From assembly GCF_007830445.1 (NCBI RefSeq), contig NZ_VLKR01000031.1, positions 1 through 64,000 of the forward strand: DNA of 64,000 nt. The letters are read 5' to 3'. Every line of letters starts with the position of its first letter. Positions within the stretch are counted from its first letter, which is position 1. The position numbers and the translations under genes are program-made. Shown piece after piece: positions 54,500 through 62,022 of this stretch. Origin of the DNA: Sphingobacterium siyangense (GTDB lineage: Bacteria; Bacteroidota; Bacteroidia; Sphingobacteriales; Sphingobacteriaceae). The notes beneath the pieces are model-generated. The model was not told the origin of the DNA and searched no databases. It saw nothing but the letters and a program-made list of their open reading frames with translations.

Positions 54500-54862
54500 T
54501 TAGTTTAAAAGATTAATGGAATTGTTGATTGAAATCGCCATGCACTGGGTATGTTCGGGCTTCAGGATGTACGATCCGAATGTATGGACGCAGGTGTTTT
54601 TTTTGATATCCATCACTTTAATATTGATACAGACAGCATTTGAATCCTTTCTTATTATCGGTATCATATAGTTTAGAATAGTTTTGGCATTTTCGATGAT
54701 TCCATGCTCACCGATAGCCCATTTATCTGTTGAACAATATTTTATTCGCAGTTCTTTGACGCTACTTTCAGCTGTTATCACCTGTACGATAATTGCATGG
54801 GTCAGATCATCCGGTTGGTTCAGACGATTGGTGTTCGGGTTATATTGAATGATTTCTTTCAT
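54500..54862 (-). CDS. Element protein of a tandem paralogous pair (120 aa)
   Basis: A 120-residue protein and the longer member of the pair. After THAIIVQVITAESSVKELRIKYCSTDKW it has a helix (IIENAKTILNYMIPIIRKDSNAVCINIKV) and a C-terminal beta-rich end (TFGSYILKPEHTQCMAISI). Its sequence has diverged strongly from the 102-residue copy, which lies next to it. No named family is recognised, and no signal or membrane segment is visible. The tandem duplication is probably old. Confidence 0.55.
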   Translation of the reverse strand: MKEIIQYNPNTNRLNQPDDLTHAIIVQVITAESSVKELRIKYCSTDKWAIGEHGIIENAKTILNYMIPIIRKDSNAVCINIKVMDIKKNTCVHTFGSYILKPEHTQCMAISINNSINLLN

Positions 54863-54916
54863 GGTTACTTTACTTTATCAGTTTTACATAATTTATTATC
54901 GCATAGCACGTTGGAT

Positions 54917-55267
54917 TTACCGTATTTTTCGACTAATAAGCAAGTCAAGAACAAAATCATCCAGATGCTGGATAATTTTTGCACTTATTTCGGGGTGTTC
55001 TGTATCAAGGAAAAGTTTAAGCTTGTTCAATATAGTTTTGGAAATAACCAAATAATTGCCCTCGCGCAATGATCTATCGCTAATCGCCCGATTTTTCTCT
55101 TCTTTCCAATTTCCAGCTTTGATCCAGCATCCTAGTGTTTTTTCGGTAACACCAACTCTGTCAGCACATTCTTTCGCCGTTAATTCCTTATACACGTAAA
55201 GCATGTGAGCTTTTGCCCATGCATATACCTTTTGCCTTTTATCTGATTTTTTGATATTGTTAGCCAT
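54917..55267 (-). CDS. Helix-turn-helix element protein
   Basis: A 116-residue protein with a clear helix-turn-helix in the middle (KELTAKECADRVGVTEKTLGCWIKAGNWKEEK), the KTLGCWIK recognition helix being the kind found in small phage proteins such as terminase small subunits and Mu-type early regulators. The N-terminus is basic. The C-terminal half (NKLKLFLDTEHPEISAKIIQHLDDFVLDLLISRK) is helical and may dimerise. It lies between the ATPase gene and the paralogous pair. Confidence 0.6.
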   Translation of the reverse strand: MANNIKKSDKRQKVYAWAKAHMLYVYKELTAKECADRVGVTEKTLGCWIKAGNWKEEKNRAISDRSLREGNYLVISKTILNKLKLFLDTEHPEISAKIIQHLDDFVLDLLISRKIR

Positions 55268-55294
55268 AGTATTATTGTTTATTTTGTCGCTGTA

Positions 55295-56122
55295 TTATTC
55301 GTTAATAGTGTTGTATAGCAATATTGCATTGGATAGATCCCCAAAACGTTTATGCTGGTAAAAGTCTTTTGTCTCGGATTTTGGAATCCCATTCTGCTCG
55401 CAGATAAAATCAATTTCTGAACGGTTCAGGGCCTCAAGTTCATGCCAGATATTGATGCGTCTATAAAATTCAGATATGCCTATTTTCTGCTTTTTAGCCT
55501 TATTCTCAAGATTTAGCTTAAAATATGGCATTCCTGCCAGCATTATCGCGCAGTTATGCATAGTCCTGTCCCTTAGCACATGCAGATGCATCAGCATGAC
55601 ATCGTTTAATTTACCGGCTTCATCAATCATCAGCAACGGCTCCTCTAAGACATTCAGTGCGTCACATGCCCGGCCGATCATATCGTACAATGAACCTTCG
55701 AAATCATAGCCCAATAGCTTGCCCAATTGGTAGAAAAACTGTTTTGGCCTCTGATTGTCGAAATACAGATAAAAAGTATTTTCATTTCGGGCAATTGCTT
55801 TGAGGGCTACTGTTTTGCCCATCCCTGTATCACCGATCAGACCGAGCATCAATTTGTGTTTACGTGCTTTTTCTGCCATTCCCATGGCGGTTTTCAGATT
55901 GTGGGTATGGAAGATCTTATGCGTGGATTCAGGCCTTACAAAATGCCATACCTTTTTCCACATCTTATCATCGATGCTGTTCCATTTATCATTGCACATA
56001 TTGCTCAGCGTAGCACTGCTTACGCCGATCTGCAAGGCCAATTCGTTACGGCTGATCCCTTTGATCCGGCAATATTCTTCTATTGCTTCTTTGATCTGTG
56101 TTTTTTCCTGTAGCTTTGTCAT
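55295..56122 (-). CDS. MuB-like AAA+ ATPase with N-terminal HTH
   Basis: A 275-residue ATPase that would select target DNA and activate the transposase. The N-terminal helix-turn-helix (IKGISRNELALQIGVSSATLSNMC) is followed by Walker A GDTGMGKT (residues 97-104) and Walker B PLLMIDEAGK (about 162-171). In Mu, MuB gives target immunity and delivers the transposase to target sites. This gene is downstream of the transposase gene in the same operon, with a 63-nt gap that contains a hairpin. Confidence 0.87.
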   Translation of the reverse strand: MTKLQEKTQIKEAIEEYCRIKGISRNELALQIGVSSATLSNMCNDKWNSIDDKMWKKVWHFVRPESTHKIFHTHNLKTAMGMAEKARKHKLMLGLIGDTGMGKTVALKAIARNENTFYLYFDNQRPKQFFYQLGKLLGYDFEGSLYDMIGRACDALNVLEEPLLMIDEAGKLNDVMLMHLHVLRDRTMHNCAIMLAGMPYFKLNLENKAKKQKIGISEFYRRINIWHELEALNRSEIDFICEQNGIPKSETKDFYQHKRFGDLSNAILLYNTINE

Positions 56123-56159
56123 TATTTTTGGTTTATTATTTATAATTCAAGATTATTAT

Positions 56160-56182
56160 AGCCCATGGTCTCAACATGGGCT
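56160..56182. other. Hairpin between transposase and ATPase genes
   Basis: AGCCCATG (56160-56167) pairs with CATGGGCT (56175-56182) over 8 bp with a 7-nt loop. The T-run lies on the plus side only, so for the minus-strand operon it is not a standard terminator. It could act as a processing or partial-attenuation point between the two genes. Confidence 0.55.
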
Positions 56183-56185
56183 TTT

Positions 56186-58291
56186 TTATAATATATCGTC
56201 AATTTCAAGCACTGATATCTGGTGATTCTTTGCAGAGAAAGGGCTACGCTTGTTCCTGCTGGTCTTAACGTTCTTTTCATGATCCTCCCGCTCCGTATTG
56301 ACAGGATTATATTCCCTTATCATATCCCTGTTGATATTCTTCTTGTCAAGCACATACTCAATGAGCATATTGCCCTCGGCATTATTGTATTTTTCTTTTT
56401 GAACCGAATATGGACTGAGCATATTCAGGAAGTCGTCGCCGTCCTCTTCCATACCGACAGCCCTTATTTTAGCCGTTTGCTTTTTCACGGTTGTTTTGAT
56501 GCTTTCAGCATGTTTGGACACTTTAATGAGTGTTTTTACATCGTCCGCTGTCTGTCCGGCCTGTCCTTCATGTACCATTGTAGCCTGTCTACACTCGCAT
56601 AGATATTCGCCTTTTTCAGAGAAAAGATGTACAGTGGAAAGGTCGCATTCATCATAATACATTTTTACAGATTGACCGCTAAGTCTAAGTTTCAGCTCAT
56701 TGTCCCAAATAGTGTAATGATATGTTGTATGCCTGATTGTCGTGGAAACTTCACCCCTTGATGCTTTTATGGTCTTATGTTTCCAGAAGAGCATAGCGAT
56801 ATCGGAAGGGTCTATTTTATTTGCCCTTAGCTTTTCACATTTTTCAAACTGCTCACTTGGTGAGGTTGCCAGATGCGTTTTCGTCTGATTGTAGATATGG
56901 ATAAGGTTGGTGACAATGACCACCATGCTTTCATACGTATACAGATTGTTCTTGCTGCGTAAGCGATTGACGAAATCAGCATTTATACGACCATTGGGAC
57001 GGCTGGAGCGTATACCTTCGCCCATAAAACCATCGATCATCCGTTGATATTTTGACTGGAATGAACCAAATAACCTTTCCACCTGCGACTTCTCTTTAGG
57101 ATTGCCCTTTTGCGTTGGCGTAAATCTACAGCCCTTTAATTCTAGCATATCCTTTAATGCCTTAAATTCTTCCGTTTTTGTAGCACTGGCGTTATCATAT
57201 TTCAATTCAAAAGGCACAATCCGCTCCAGGTCGAAAGCCATTTTTATTGCGCTAAGAACATTATACCTGTCTTCTGATTCAGCAAGGTCAAAACCGACGA
57301 TCTTTTTCGTTTTTACATCGATCACCGCAAAAAGATTGAGCCGGATCTCCTTTGTCATGGACTCGTTCCAGCATGGTATCTGTAACGGTGTACCATCGGC
57401 ATAATAGAGGTCGCCAGCCATTTTAATATCCTTCCTGCGTACGATGGGCATAACTTTGCTGTCAAAGTATTCAGAATTTCGGTACATCATAAGCCTGTTT
57501 TTGTTCTCAGGTTTATTGACGTATCTGGATACGGAAGATCGATCAATGGTTTTTAGCTTTTTCTTCTCAATCTCGGAATTTACAAGGTCTGTAATCTGGT
57601 CAATAGTATACTGATTAGGATGCTTGTAATACTTTTCGATCAATGCTTTGACGTAATCAGTAACCTTAGTAAGGTGAGGTTTAGGCTTTCCGAAACCTCC
57701 ATGTATATTATTTATTCCTTGTGTCCTCCACTTCTTGTGTGCTTCGACGAACTTATCATAGCTTTTATATACCCAGTTATAAGGCATATCTTTCTGTACA
57801 GCAAAAATATCTTTGAGCTTGATCTTTGAGCGTCGAGCGTTCAATTCTACGCATGCAGCTTTGAATGCATGTTCACATGCTAACTTGACAACTCTCTCTC
57901 TACTCTCTTGTTTAAGCGCACTGTATTTTGGCATAAACTTTATATATCCTTTATCAATAGCACTCGTTAAACAGTACTCTATTTCTATATAAAGCTGTTT
58001 TTTAGCACTTTCTATTTGAATATACTTCGATTCTTTGTCAAGTATATCAACACGCTTTATAAGATCGTCAACACTTGGAGCATTAAATTTAATCTTCGTC
58101 GTGGCAGGGATAGAGCTGTATATTATCAAGCGCTTTCGAAGATCTTCATTATCTGGGATGTTGGCCCACGATTTTGATCTTCCAGTATTGTATCGACGTA
58201 TTGATTCGTAGATAGTCTTATGGCTTATGCCAGAGCATAAAGCCACAACTTCATCCACAGATACCAAGACATCTTCCTGAAACAATTTCAT
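56186..58291 (-). CDS. Mu-type DDE transposase
   Basis: A 701-residue transposase of the MuA family. The N-terminal DNA-binding region (LVSVDEVVALCSGISHKTIYESIRR) is followed by a longer helical region and the RNase H-like catalytic core: Asp299 (GDLYYADGTPLQIP), Asp366 (FELKYDNASATKTEEF), and Glu405 (KSQVERLFGSF). A beta-barrel (Mu transpos_C) and a basic tail follow. It acts with the ATPase gene downstream in the operon. The start lies 3 nt after the 71-residue regulator gene stop. Confidence 0.93.
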   Translation of the reverse strand: MKLFQEDVLVSVDEVVALCSGISHKTIYESIRRYNTGRSKSWANIPDNEDLRKRLIIYSSIPATTKIKFNAPSVDDLIKRVDILDKESKYIQIESAKKQLYIEIEYCLTSAIDKGYIKFMPKYSALKQESRERVVKLACEHAFKAACVELNARRSKIKLKDIFAVQKDMPYNWVYKSYDKFVEAHKKWRTQGINNIHGGFGKPKPHLTKVTDYVKALIEKYYKHPNQYTIDQITDLVNSEIEKKKLKTIDRSSVSRYVNKPENKNRLMMYRNSEYFDSKVMPIVRRKDIKMAGDLYYADGTPLQIPCWNESMTKEIRLNLFAVIDVKTKKIVGFDLAESEDRYNVLSAIKMAFDLERIVPFELKYDNASATKTEEFKALKDMLELKGCRFTPTQKGNPKEKSQVERLFGSFQSKYQRMIDGFMGEGIRSSRPNGRINADFVNRLRSKNNLYTYESMVVIVTNLIHIYNQTKTHLATSPSEQFEKCEKLRANKIDPSDIAMLFWKHKTIKASRGEVSTTIRHTTYHYTIWDNELKLRLSGQSVKMYYDECDLSTVHLFSEKGEYLCECRQATMVHEGQAGQTADDVKTLIKVSKHAESIKTTVKKQTAKIRAVGMEEDGDDFLNMLSPYSVQKEKYNNAEGNMLIEYVLDKKNINRDMIREYNPVNTEREDHEKNVKTSRNKRSPFSAKNHQISVLEIDDIL

Positions 58292-58294
58292 AGG

Positions 58295-58510
58295 TTATAT
58301 TGATTGTAACAATTGATCTCTTAAATCTTTAACTCTTTTTCGATGCTCCTTGAGTACTACTACAGATGCTTCTAAAACCTTTATGTTTCTAGATTTACCT
58401 TGAAAACACCGTAGCGTAGTTGGATAGCTAACGCCTGATCGAGTTGACACTTTCTTTATAACTCCATGTCCTATCTCGGAAATTAATAGCTTAAAAAGAT
58501 TATTTTCCAT
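58295..58510 (-). CDS. Small helix-turn-helix protein (Ner-like)
   Basis: A 71-residue protein, first gene of the element's minus-strand operon. Its helical middle (HGVIKKVSTRSGVSYPTTLRCFQG) reads as a helix-turn-helix, comparable to Mu Ner-type regulators that switch off the repressor or early promoter. It is divergent from the repressor gene over an 81-nt control region with overlapping promoters and an inverted repeat, and overlaps no other gene. Confidence 0.65.
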   Translation of the reverse strand: MENNLFKLLISEIGHGVIKKVSTRSGVSYPTTLRCFQGKSRNIKVLEASVVVLKEHRKRVKDLRDQLLQSI

Positions 58511-58591
58511 AACTTTGATATATTTGTGAACATTAATGATAACACAAATAAAAGAAATGTTTTAACAAAATGCAAACATATATTATAATTC
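58511..58591. promoter_or_regulatory. Divergent control region of the element (operator and promoters)
   Basis: Between the Ner-like gene and the repressor gene. Plus strand: TATATTTG at 58519-58526 for the repressor. Minus strand: TATGTTTG read from 58573-58580 for the operon. Between them, TTTGTG (58523-58528) and CACAAA (58543-58548) are an inverted repeat with an inner CATTAATG palindrome (58531-58538). This is the likely repressor and Ner operator that decides between silence and transposition. Confidence 0.6.
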
Positions 58592-59401
58592 ATGGAAAAA
58601 ATTACAGATTATAGCATAAATAGTCGAATAGTAAAACTAATAGAATTACTAAAACTCACCCCAAATTCTTTCGCTAATAAACTAAAGGTGTCGTCGACTT
58701 TAATCTACAATATTGAAAAAAACCGAAATAAACCGAGTTATGATATCATCTTATCTATTTCTGAAACATTTAACGTAGATTGTAATTGGTTGATCTTAGG
58801 AATAGGCAAACCTTTTTTTATGAAAGATATCTTAGATATTTATAAAATAAATGTTGGAGTATTAAATAGAATAAATGTTGGAGAAAGAGAGCGAAACTCT
58901 AAAATTATCGAAGGATTTACAGAATCAGAAGGGGAGATTGTCCCTTTATATAAACAAAGTGATTCTAGTACCTCAAATAATGAAAATCCGTATATCATAA
59001 ATAACGGAAAGAACATTATTTATGACACGGATGAGTTTCTTAATATCTACCACATGACCGTTGGCTTAATCCAAAAATTATACGGTATCATTCTAAAACA
59101 TGGAGACAAATATTACCTGACCGCAGAAATGTTAGAGGAGTTCAAAACCTTTAAAGACCTGGCTTCTGCGCAAGAATCTGTATATAATTTGTATTTTAGT
59201 AAAGATCAAAAAGAAGTATTTTATAGTATGATAACTAATACCATAAACAAATTACCAGAGGCATTTCTTGAGTTAATAAAGTCCGTGAATGTTTTAGGAA
59301 TGACAGCTGGTAAAGCATCTAGATATGAAGAAGGAACATTTGTGCATTTTGAGATAGAAGATTTGAAAAGAATGATTGCGCAACGAGACAGAGATGTTTA
59401 A
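58592..59401 (+). CDS. Phage-type repressor with XRE helix-turn-helix
   Basis: A 269-residue protein with an N-terminal XRE-type helix-turn-helix (NSFANKLKVSSTLIYNIEKNRNKPSYDIILSISETFNVDCNWLILG) and no autoproteolytic peptidase motif. The C-terminal part is helical and hydrophilic (IEDLKRMIAQRDRDV). It is transcribed away from the transposase operon, the layout of a Mu or lambda-type repressor keeping the element silent. A terminator follows at 59463-59497. Confidence 0.8.
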   Translation: MEKITDYSINSRIVKLIELLKLTPNSFANKLKVSSTLIYNIEKNRNKPSYDIILSISETFNVDCNWLILGIGKPFFMKDILDIYKINVGVLNRINVGERERNSKIIEGFTESEGEIVPLYKQSDSSTSNNENPYIINNGKNIIYDTDEFLNIYHMTVGLIQKLYGIILKHGDKYYLTAEMLEEFKTFKDLASAQESVYNLYFSKDQKEVFYSMITNTINKLPEAFLELIKSVNVLGMTAGKASRYEEGTFVHFEIEDLKRMIAQRDRDV

Positions 59402-59462
59402 TTAGTTTTAAGTCAACAACAAAAAACTTACCGTTTTTAATTGTCATAGAGAAACAATAATA

Positions 59463-59497
59463 AAAAAGCAGATATCAATGGTAGATATCTGCTTTTT
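59463..59497 (+). terminator. Terminator after the repressor gene
   Basis: AAAAAGCAGATATC (59463-59476) pairs with GATATCTGCTTTTT (59484-59497) around a 7-nt loop. Confidence 0.85.
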
Positions 59498-59548
59498 CTT
59501 TGGGATAAATGGTAGTTTTAAGCTTAAAACCTTTGAATCAGAGCCTGA

Positions 59549-59584
59549 AAATGGTAAATTTTGGAAAGGAAATGGTAAATTTTG
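59549..59584. repeat. Right-end repeats, likely transposase-binding sites
   Basis: AAATGGTAAATTTTG occurs at 59549-59563 and 59570-59584, spaced 21 nt, close to the right end of the element. Two about 20-nt repeats near an end are the layout of MuA-type binding sites. The left end has only a weaker match (AATGGCAAAT near 52211). Confidence 0.72.
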
Positions 59585-59599
59585 TGAGTCAAAAATCGG

Positions 59600-60280
59600 A
59601 TGCTATTTCTTAACTTTCCGCCTTTAAAGCATCAAAAACCGCGAAATTCCCGTTATAAAAAAAACTTCTACTTTTATATCCCCCCTACACTTGAAGGTAT
59701 ATCTGAAGCTAAAAATTATCCTCTTTTTCTGGAGATTAAGCTGGTAAATGAAAAAACAAATGCGGTGATCCAAACAAATTCTTTTGTACATGAAGATAAT
59801 GATATTAATTATGCGCGAGGATTGACCGTAGATTTTTGTCGTGTGGAGCCTGGTATCTATCATCTTGTTTTTGTAACGTCGTTATCCAATGCTTCCCGAG
59901 ATATGGCGCTTGATGTTGAGCTCTCTGAGGATTATAAATTAACCTATGGAGGTACAAGCTACCTTCTTTTCATCTCCTTTTTGGTAGGAGCGATTATTTT
60001 ACTGTGGGTCTACCGCTATTGGTCCTCAGAATTAAAAAATAAAGATTTTTTTATAAGACTTAATCACGTAAATCTTTTTAGTATTTTAAAATTTAGAGGT
60101 TTAGGGTTTGTTTTGTTCATTTTTGTTGCCACATTTATTGTAATAACAGTCCTTGTTAATTCGTCGACCAGTTGTAAAACAACAATCAGCACAAATACAT
60201 TGGAGGATCATACCTATACGGGTTCTAGGGGACATTACTACCGATCATACTATGATGAAGACGGTTCTGGTCATAAATAA
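59600..60280 (+). pseudogene. DUF4178 gene, C-terminal part (interrupted)
   Basis: This is the C-terminal part of the gene begun at 51374. It encodes the continuation of the DUF4178 beta domain (LFLEIKLVNEKTNAVIQT, DINYARGLTVDFCRVEPGIYHLVFVT), two membrane helices (LLFISFLVGAIILLWVYRYW and FVLFIFVATFIVITVLV) and a Ser/His/Tyr-rich tail. The ATG at 59600 lies at the element junction and is probably not a native start. In frame with 52203, it restores a 501-residue protein. If translated alone it would lack the zinc ribbon and first domain. Confidence 0.82.
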
Positions 60281-60293
60281 AAACAATATAAAC

Positions 60294-60512
60294 ATGAATT
60301 ACGAATTATTTTATAAAGGAGTAGCAGCTTCATTAATCTACTCAATTGTAGGGATAGCTGTATTGTTGTTGGCTTATTGGGTTATTGAGCGTTTAACCCC
60401 GGAAAAATCCTGGCAGGAAATTGTACAGAACAAAAATATGGCCTTGGCGATTGTTTTTGCTGCATTTATTTTAGGGATCTCTATAATTATAGCTGCAGCA
60501 ATACATGGGTAA
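60294..60512 (+). CDS. DUF350 membrane protein
   Basis: A 72-residue inner-membrane protein with two hydrophobic helices (AASLIYSIVGIAVLLLAYWVIERLTPEKSW and NMALAIVFAAFILGISIIIAAAIHG), matching DUF350. The start at ATG 60294 is chosen because upstream sequence in the frame belongs to the DUF4178 gene. DUF350 genes commonly accompany polyamine synthase genes of this type. Its stop overlaps the start of the next gene by 8 nt. Function unknown. Confidence 0.8.
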   Translation: MNYELFYKGVAASLIYSIVGIAVLLLAYWVIERLTPEKSWQEIVQNKNMALAIVFAAFILGISIIIAAAIHG

Positions 60513-62022
60513 GAGAAATAATCTGCCCATATTTCTTTTATTGGCAGTTTTTATCATCGCTACTTGTGGTCTGATCTATGAGTTGGTTGCTGGCGCATTG
60601 GCGAGTTACCTATTGGGAGATTCTGTTAAGCAGTTTTCATTTATAATTGGTACATACCTGTTTTCAATGGGGGTGGGATCGTTTTTGGCAAAGTATATTA
60701 CCAAAAATTTATTTGATCGATTTATCGATATAGAATTGATGATCGGACTTATTGGTGGTTGCAGTTCTGTCGTTTTGTTTTTGATGTTCCAGCAGATCGA
60801 ACATTTTCAGTTTGTGCTCTATTTCTTCGTGTTTCTGACAGGCTGCCTCTGTGGAATGGAAATCCCGCTGTTAATGAATATTTTGAAGGATAGAATACAG
60901 TTTAGAGATTTAGTTTCCAATGTTTTTGCCTTCGATTACATTGGAGCTTTGATCGCTTCGGTTTTATTTCCTATACTGCTTATCCCAAAGCTTGGCGTTA
61001 TGGGTACATCGTTATTTTTTGGTATTATCAATATCTTGGTTGGTGTATTTTTATCGTTCTACCTTTCAAAAAAATTGAAAAATCCAATTTGGATAAAGAT
61101 GAAATCTGTTTCTTGTTTGGTATTGCTATCCATAGTTTTTTTTTATTCAGATGATCTGTTGAAGTATTCCGAAAGCCAATTATATGGGAATAATATTATT
61201 TACAAACATTCTACGCCCTATCAGCGTATAGTCTTGACAGAAAATAGAGGTGATTATCAGTTGTTCCTAAACAATAATCTACAATTTAACACAAAAGATG
61301 AATATCGTTATCATGAAGTATTGGTGCATCCAGCCATGTCCATGGCTAAAGATATTTCCAATGTTTTAGTTTTTGGAGGAGGGGATGGGCTTGCTGTAAG
61401 GGAAATCTTAAAATATCCTGAAGTAAAAAAGGTAACGTTGGTCGATTTAGATGAAGGAATGACAAGATTATTTAAGACGAATGAGCTGTTGGTTCGGTAT
61501 AATCAAGGTTCGCTAAACGATCCTCGGGTAACTGTCATCAATCAGGATGCTTTTATATGGGCCAAGTCGGCAAAGGATAAATATGATGTCATGATTATTG
61601 ATTTTCCAGATCCTTCTAATTATAGTTTAGGGAAATTGTTCACCAACAGCTTCTATCAAACTTTGGCAGCTCTAATGACAGATAACACCATGGTTTCGGT
61701 ACAGACAACTTCGCCCTATTTCGCTCCCAAATCTTATTGGTGTATACATGAGACCATCGGTTCGGTTTTTCCGAATAATATTGCATACCATACTTATGTA
61801 CCGTCATTTGGAGAATGGGGTTTTTGTTTATTCTCTATGAATATGCAGCAACGCTTTACTCAATTACGTCGCCGTGTAGATAAAGTTCGTTATTATAATT
61901 ATAAGTTTGAAGAATTGACAAATTTTCCAGCTGATATGCGTACAACGGAAAAGGTAGAAATAAATCGATTGGATAATCAAATTTTAGTGCGGTATTTTGA
62001 TGAGGAATGGGGTAAAATCTAA
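60505..62022 (+). CDS. Membrane-anchored polyamine aminopropyltransferase
   Basis: A 505-residue protein with about seven N-terminal membrane helices (residues 1-210) and a C-terminal spermidine synthase domain. The AdoMet-type signature is VLVFGGGDGLAVREILKYPEVKKVTLVDLDEG, followed by VINQDAFIWAKSAKDKYDVMIIDFPDPSN with the catalytic acidic motif. The soluble enzyme transfers aminopropyl groups to an amine; the membrane part suggests a membrane-linked or extracytoplasmic acceptor. It pairs with SpeD in this cluster, which supplies the decarboxylated donor. Confidence 0.88.
   Translation: MGKRNNLPIFLLLAVFIIATCGLIYELVAGALASYLLGDSVKQFSFIIGTYLFSMGVGSFLAKYITKNLFDRFIDIELMIGLIGGCSSVVLFLMFQQIEHFQFVLYFFVFLTGCLCGMEIPLLMNILKDRIQFRDLVSNVFAFDYIGALIASVLFPILLIPKLGVMGTSLFFGIINILVGVFLSFYLSKKLKNPIWIKMKSVSCLVLLSIVFFYSDDLLKYSESQLYGNNIIYKHSTPYQRIVLTENRGDYQLFLNNNLQFNTKDEYRYHEVLVHPAMSMAKDISNVLVFGGGDGLAVREILKYPEVKKVTLVDLDEGMTRLFKTNELLVRYNQGSLNDPRVTVINQDAFIWAKSAKDKYDVMIIDFPDPSNYSLGKLFTNSFYQTLAALMTDNTMVSVQTTSPYFAPKSYWCIHETIGSVFPNNIAYHTYVPSFGEWGFCLFSMNMQQRFTQLRRRVDKVRYYNYKFEELTNFPADMRTTEKVEINRLDNQILVRYFDEEWGKI

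Larger units (their letters stand above)
52204..59600. mobile_element. Mu-like transposable element (about 7.4 kb)
   Basis: The element carries a repressor (58592, plus strand), a small regulator, a Mu-type DDE transposase, a MuB-like ATPase and about seven further small genes on the minus strand. It interrupts the DUF4178 gene. The flanks share TGCT (52200-52203 and 59601-59604), the best target duplication candidate; the reading frame supports this join. The left end begins TGTATG; the right end does not finish in CA, so the exact ends are uncertain by a few bases. The right end has two copies of AAATGGTAAATTTTG 21 nt apart, likely transposase-binding sites. No capsid, tail or lysis genes were seen. 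Confidence 0.88.

Noticed and set aside
52190..59598. A second possible target duplication: TCAAAAA occurs left (52187-52193 region) and right (59589-59595 region) of the element
   Set aside because: Joining at these copies breaks the DUF4178 frame and leaves a stop soon after, while the TGCT join keeps it open for 501 residues. The A-rich match is easily coincidental.
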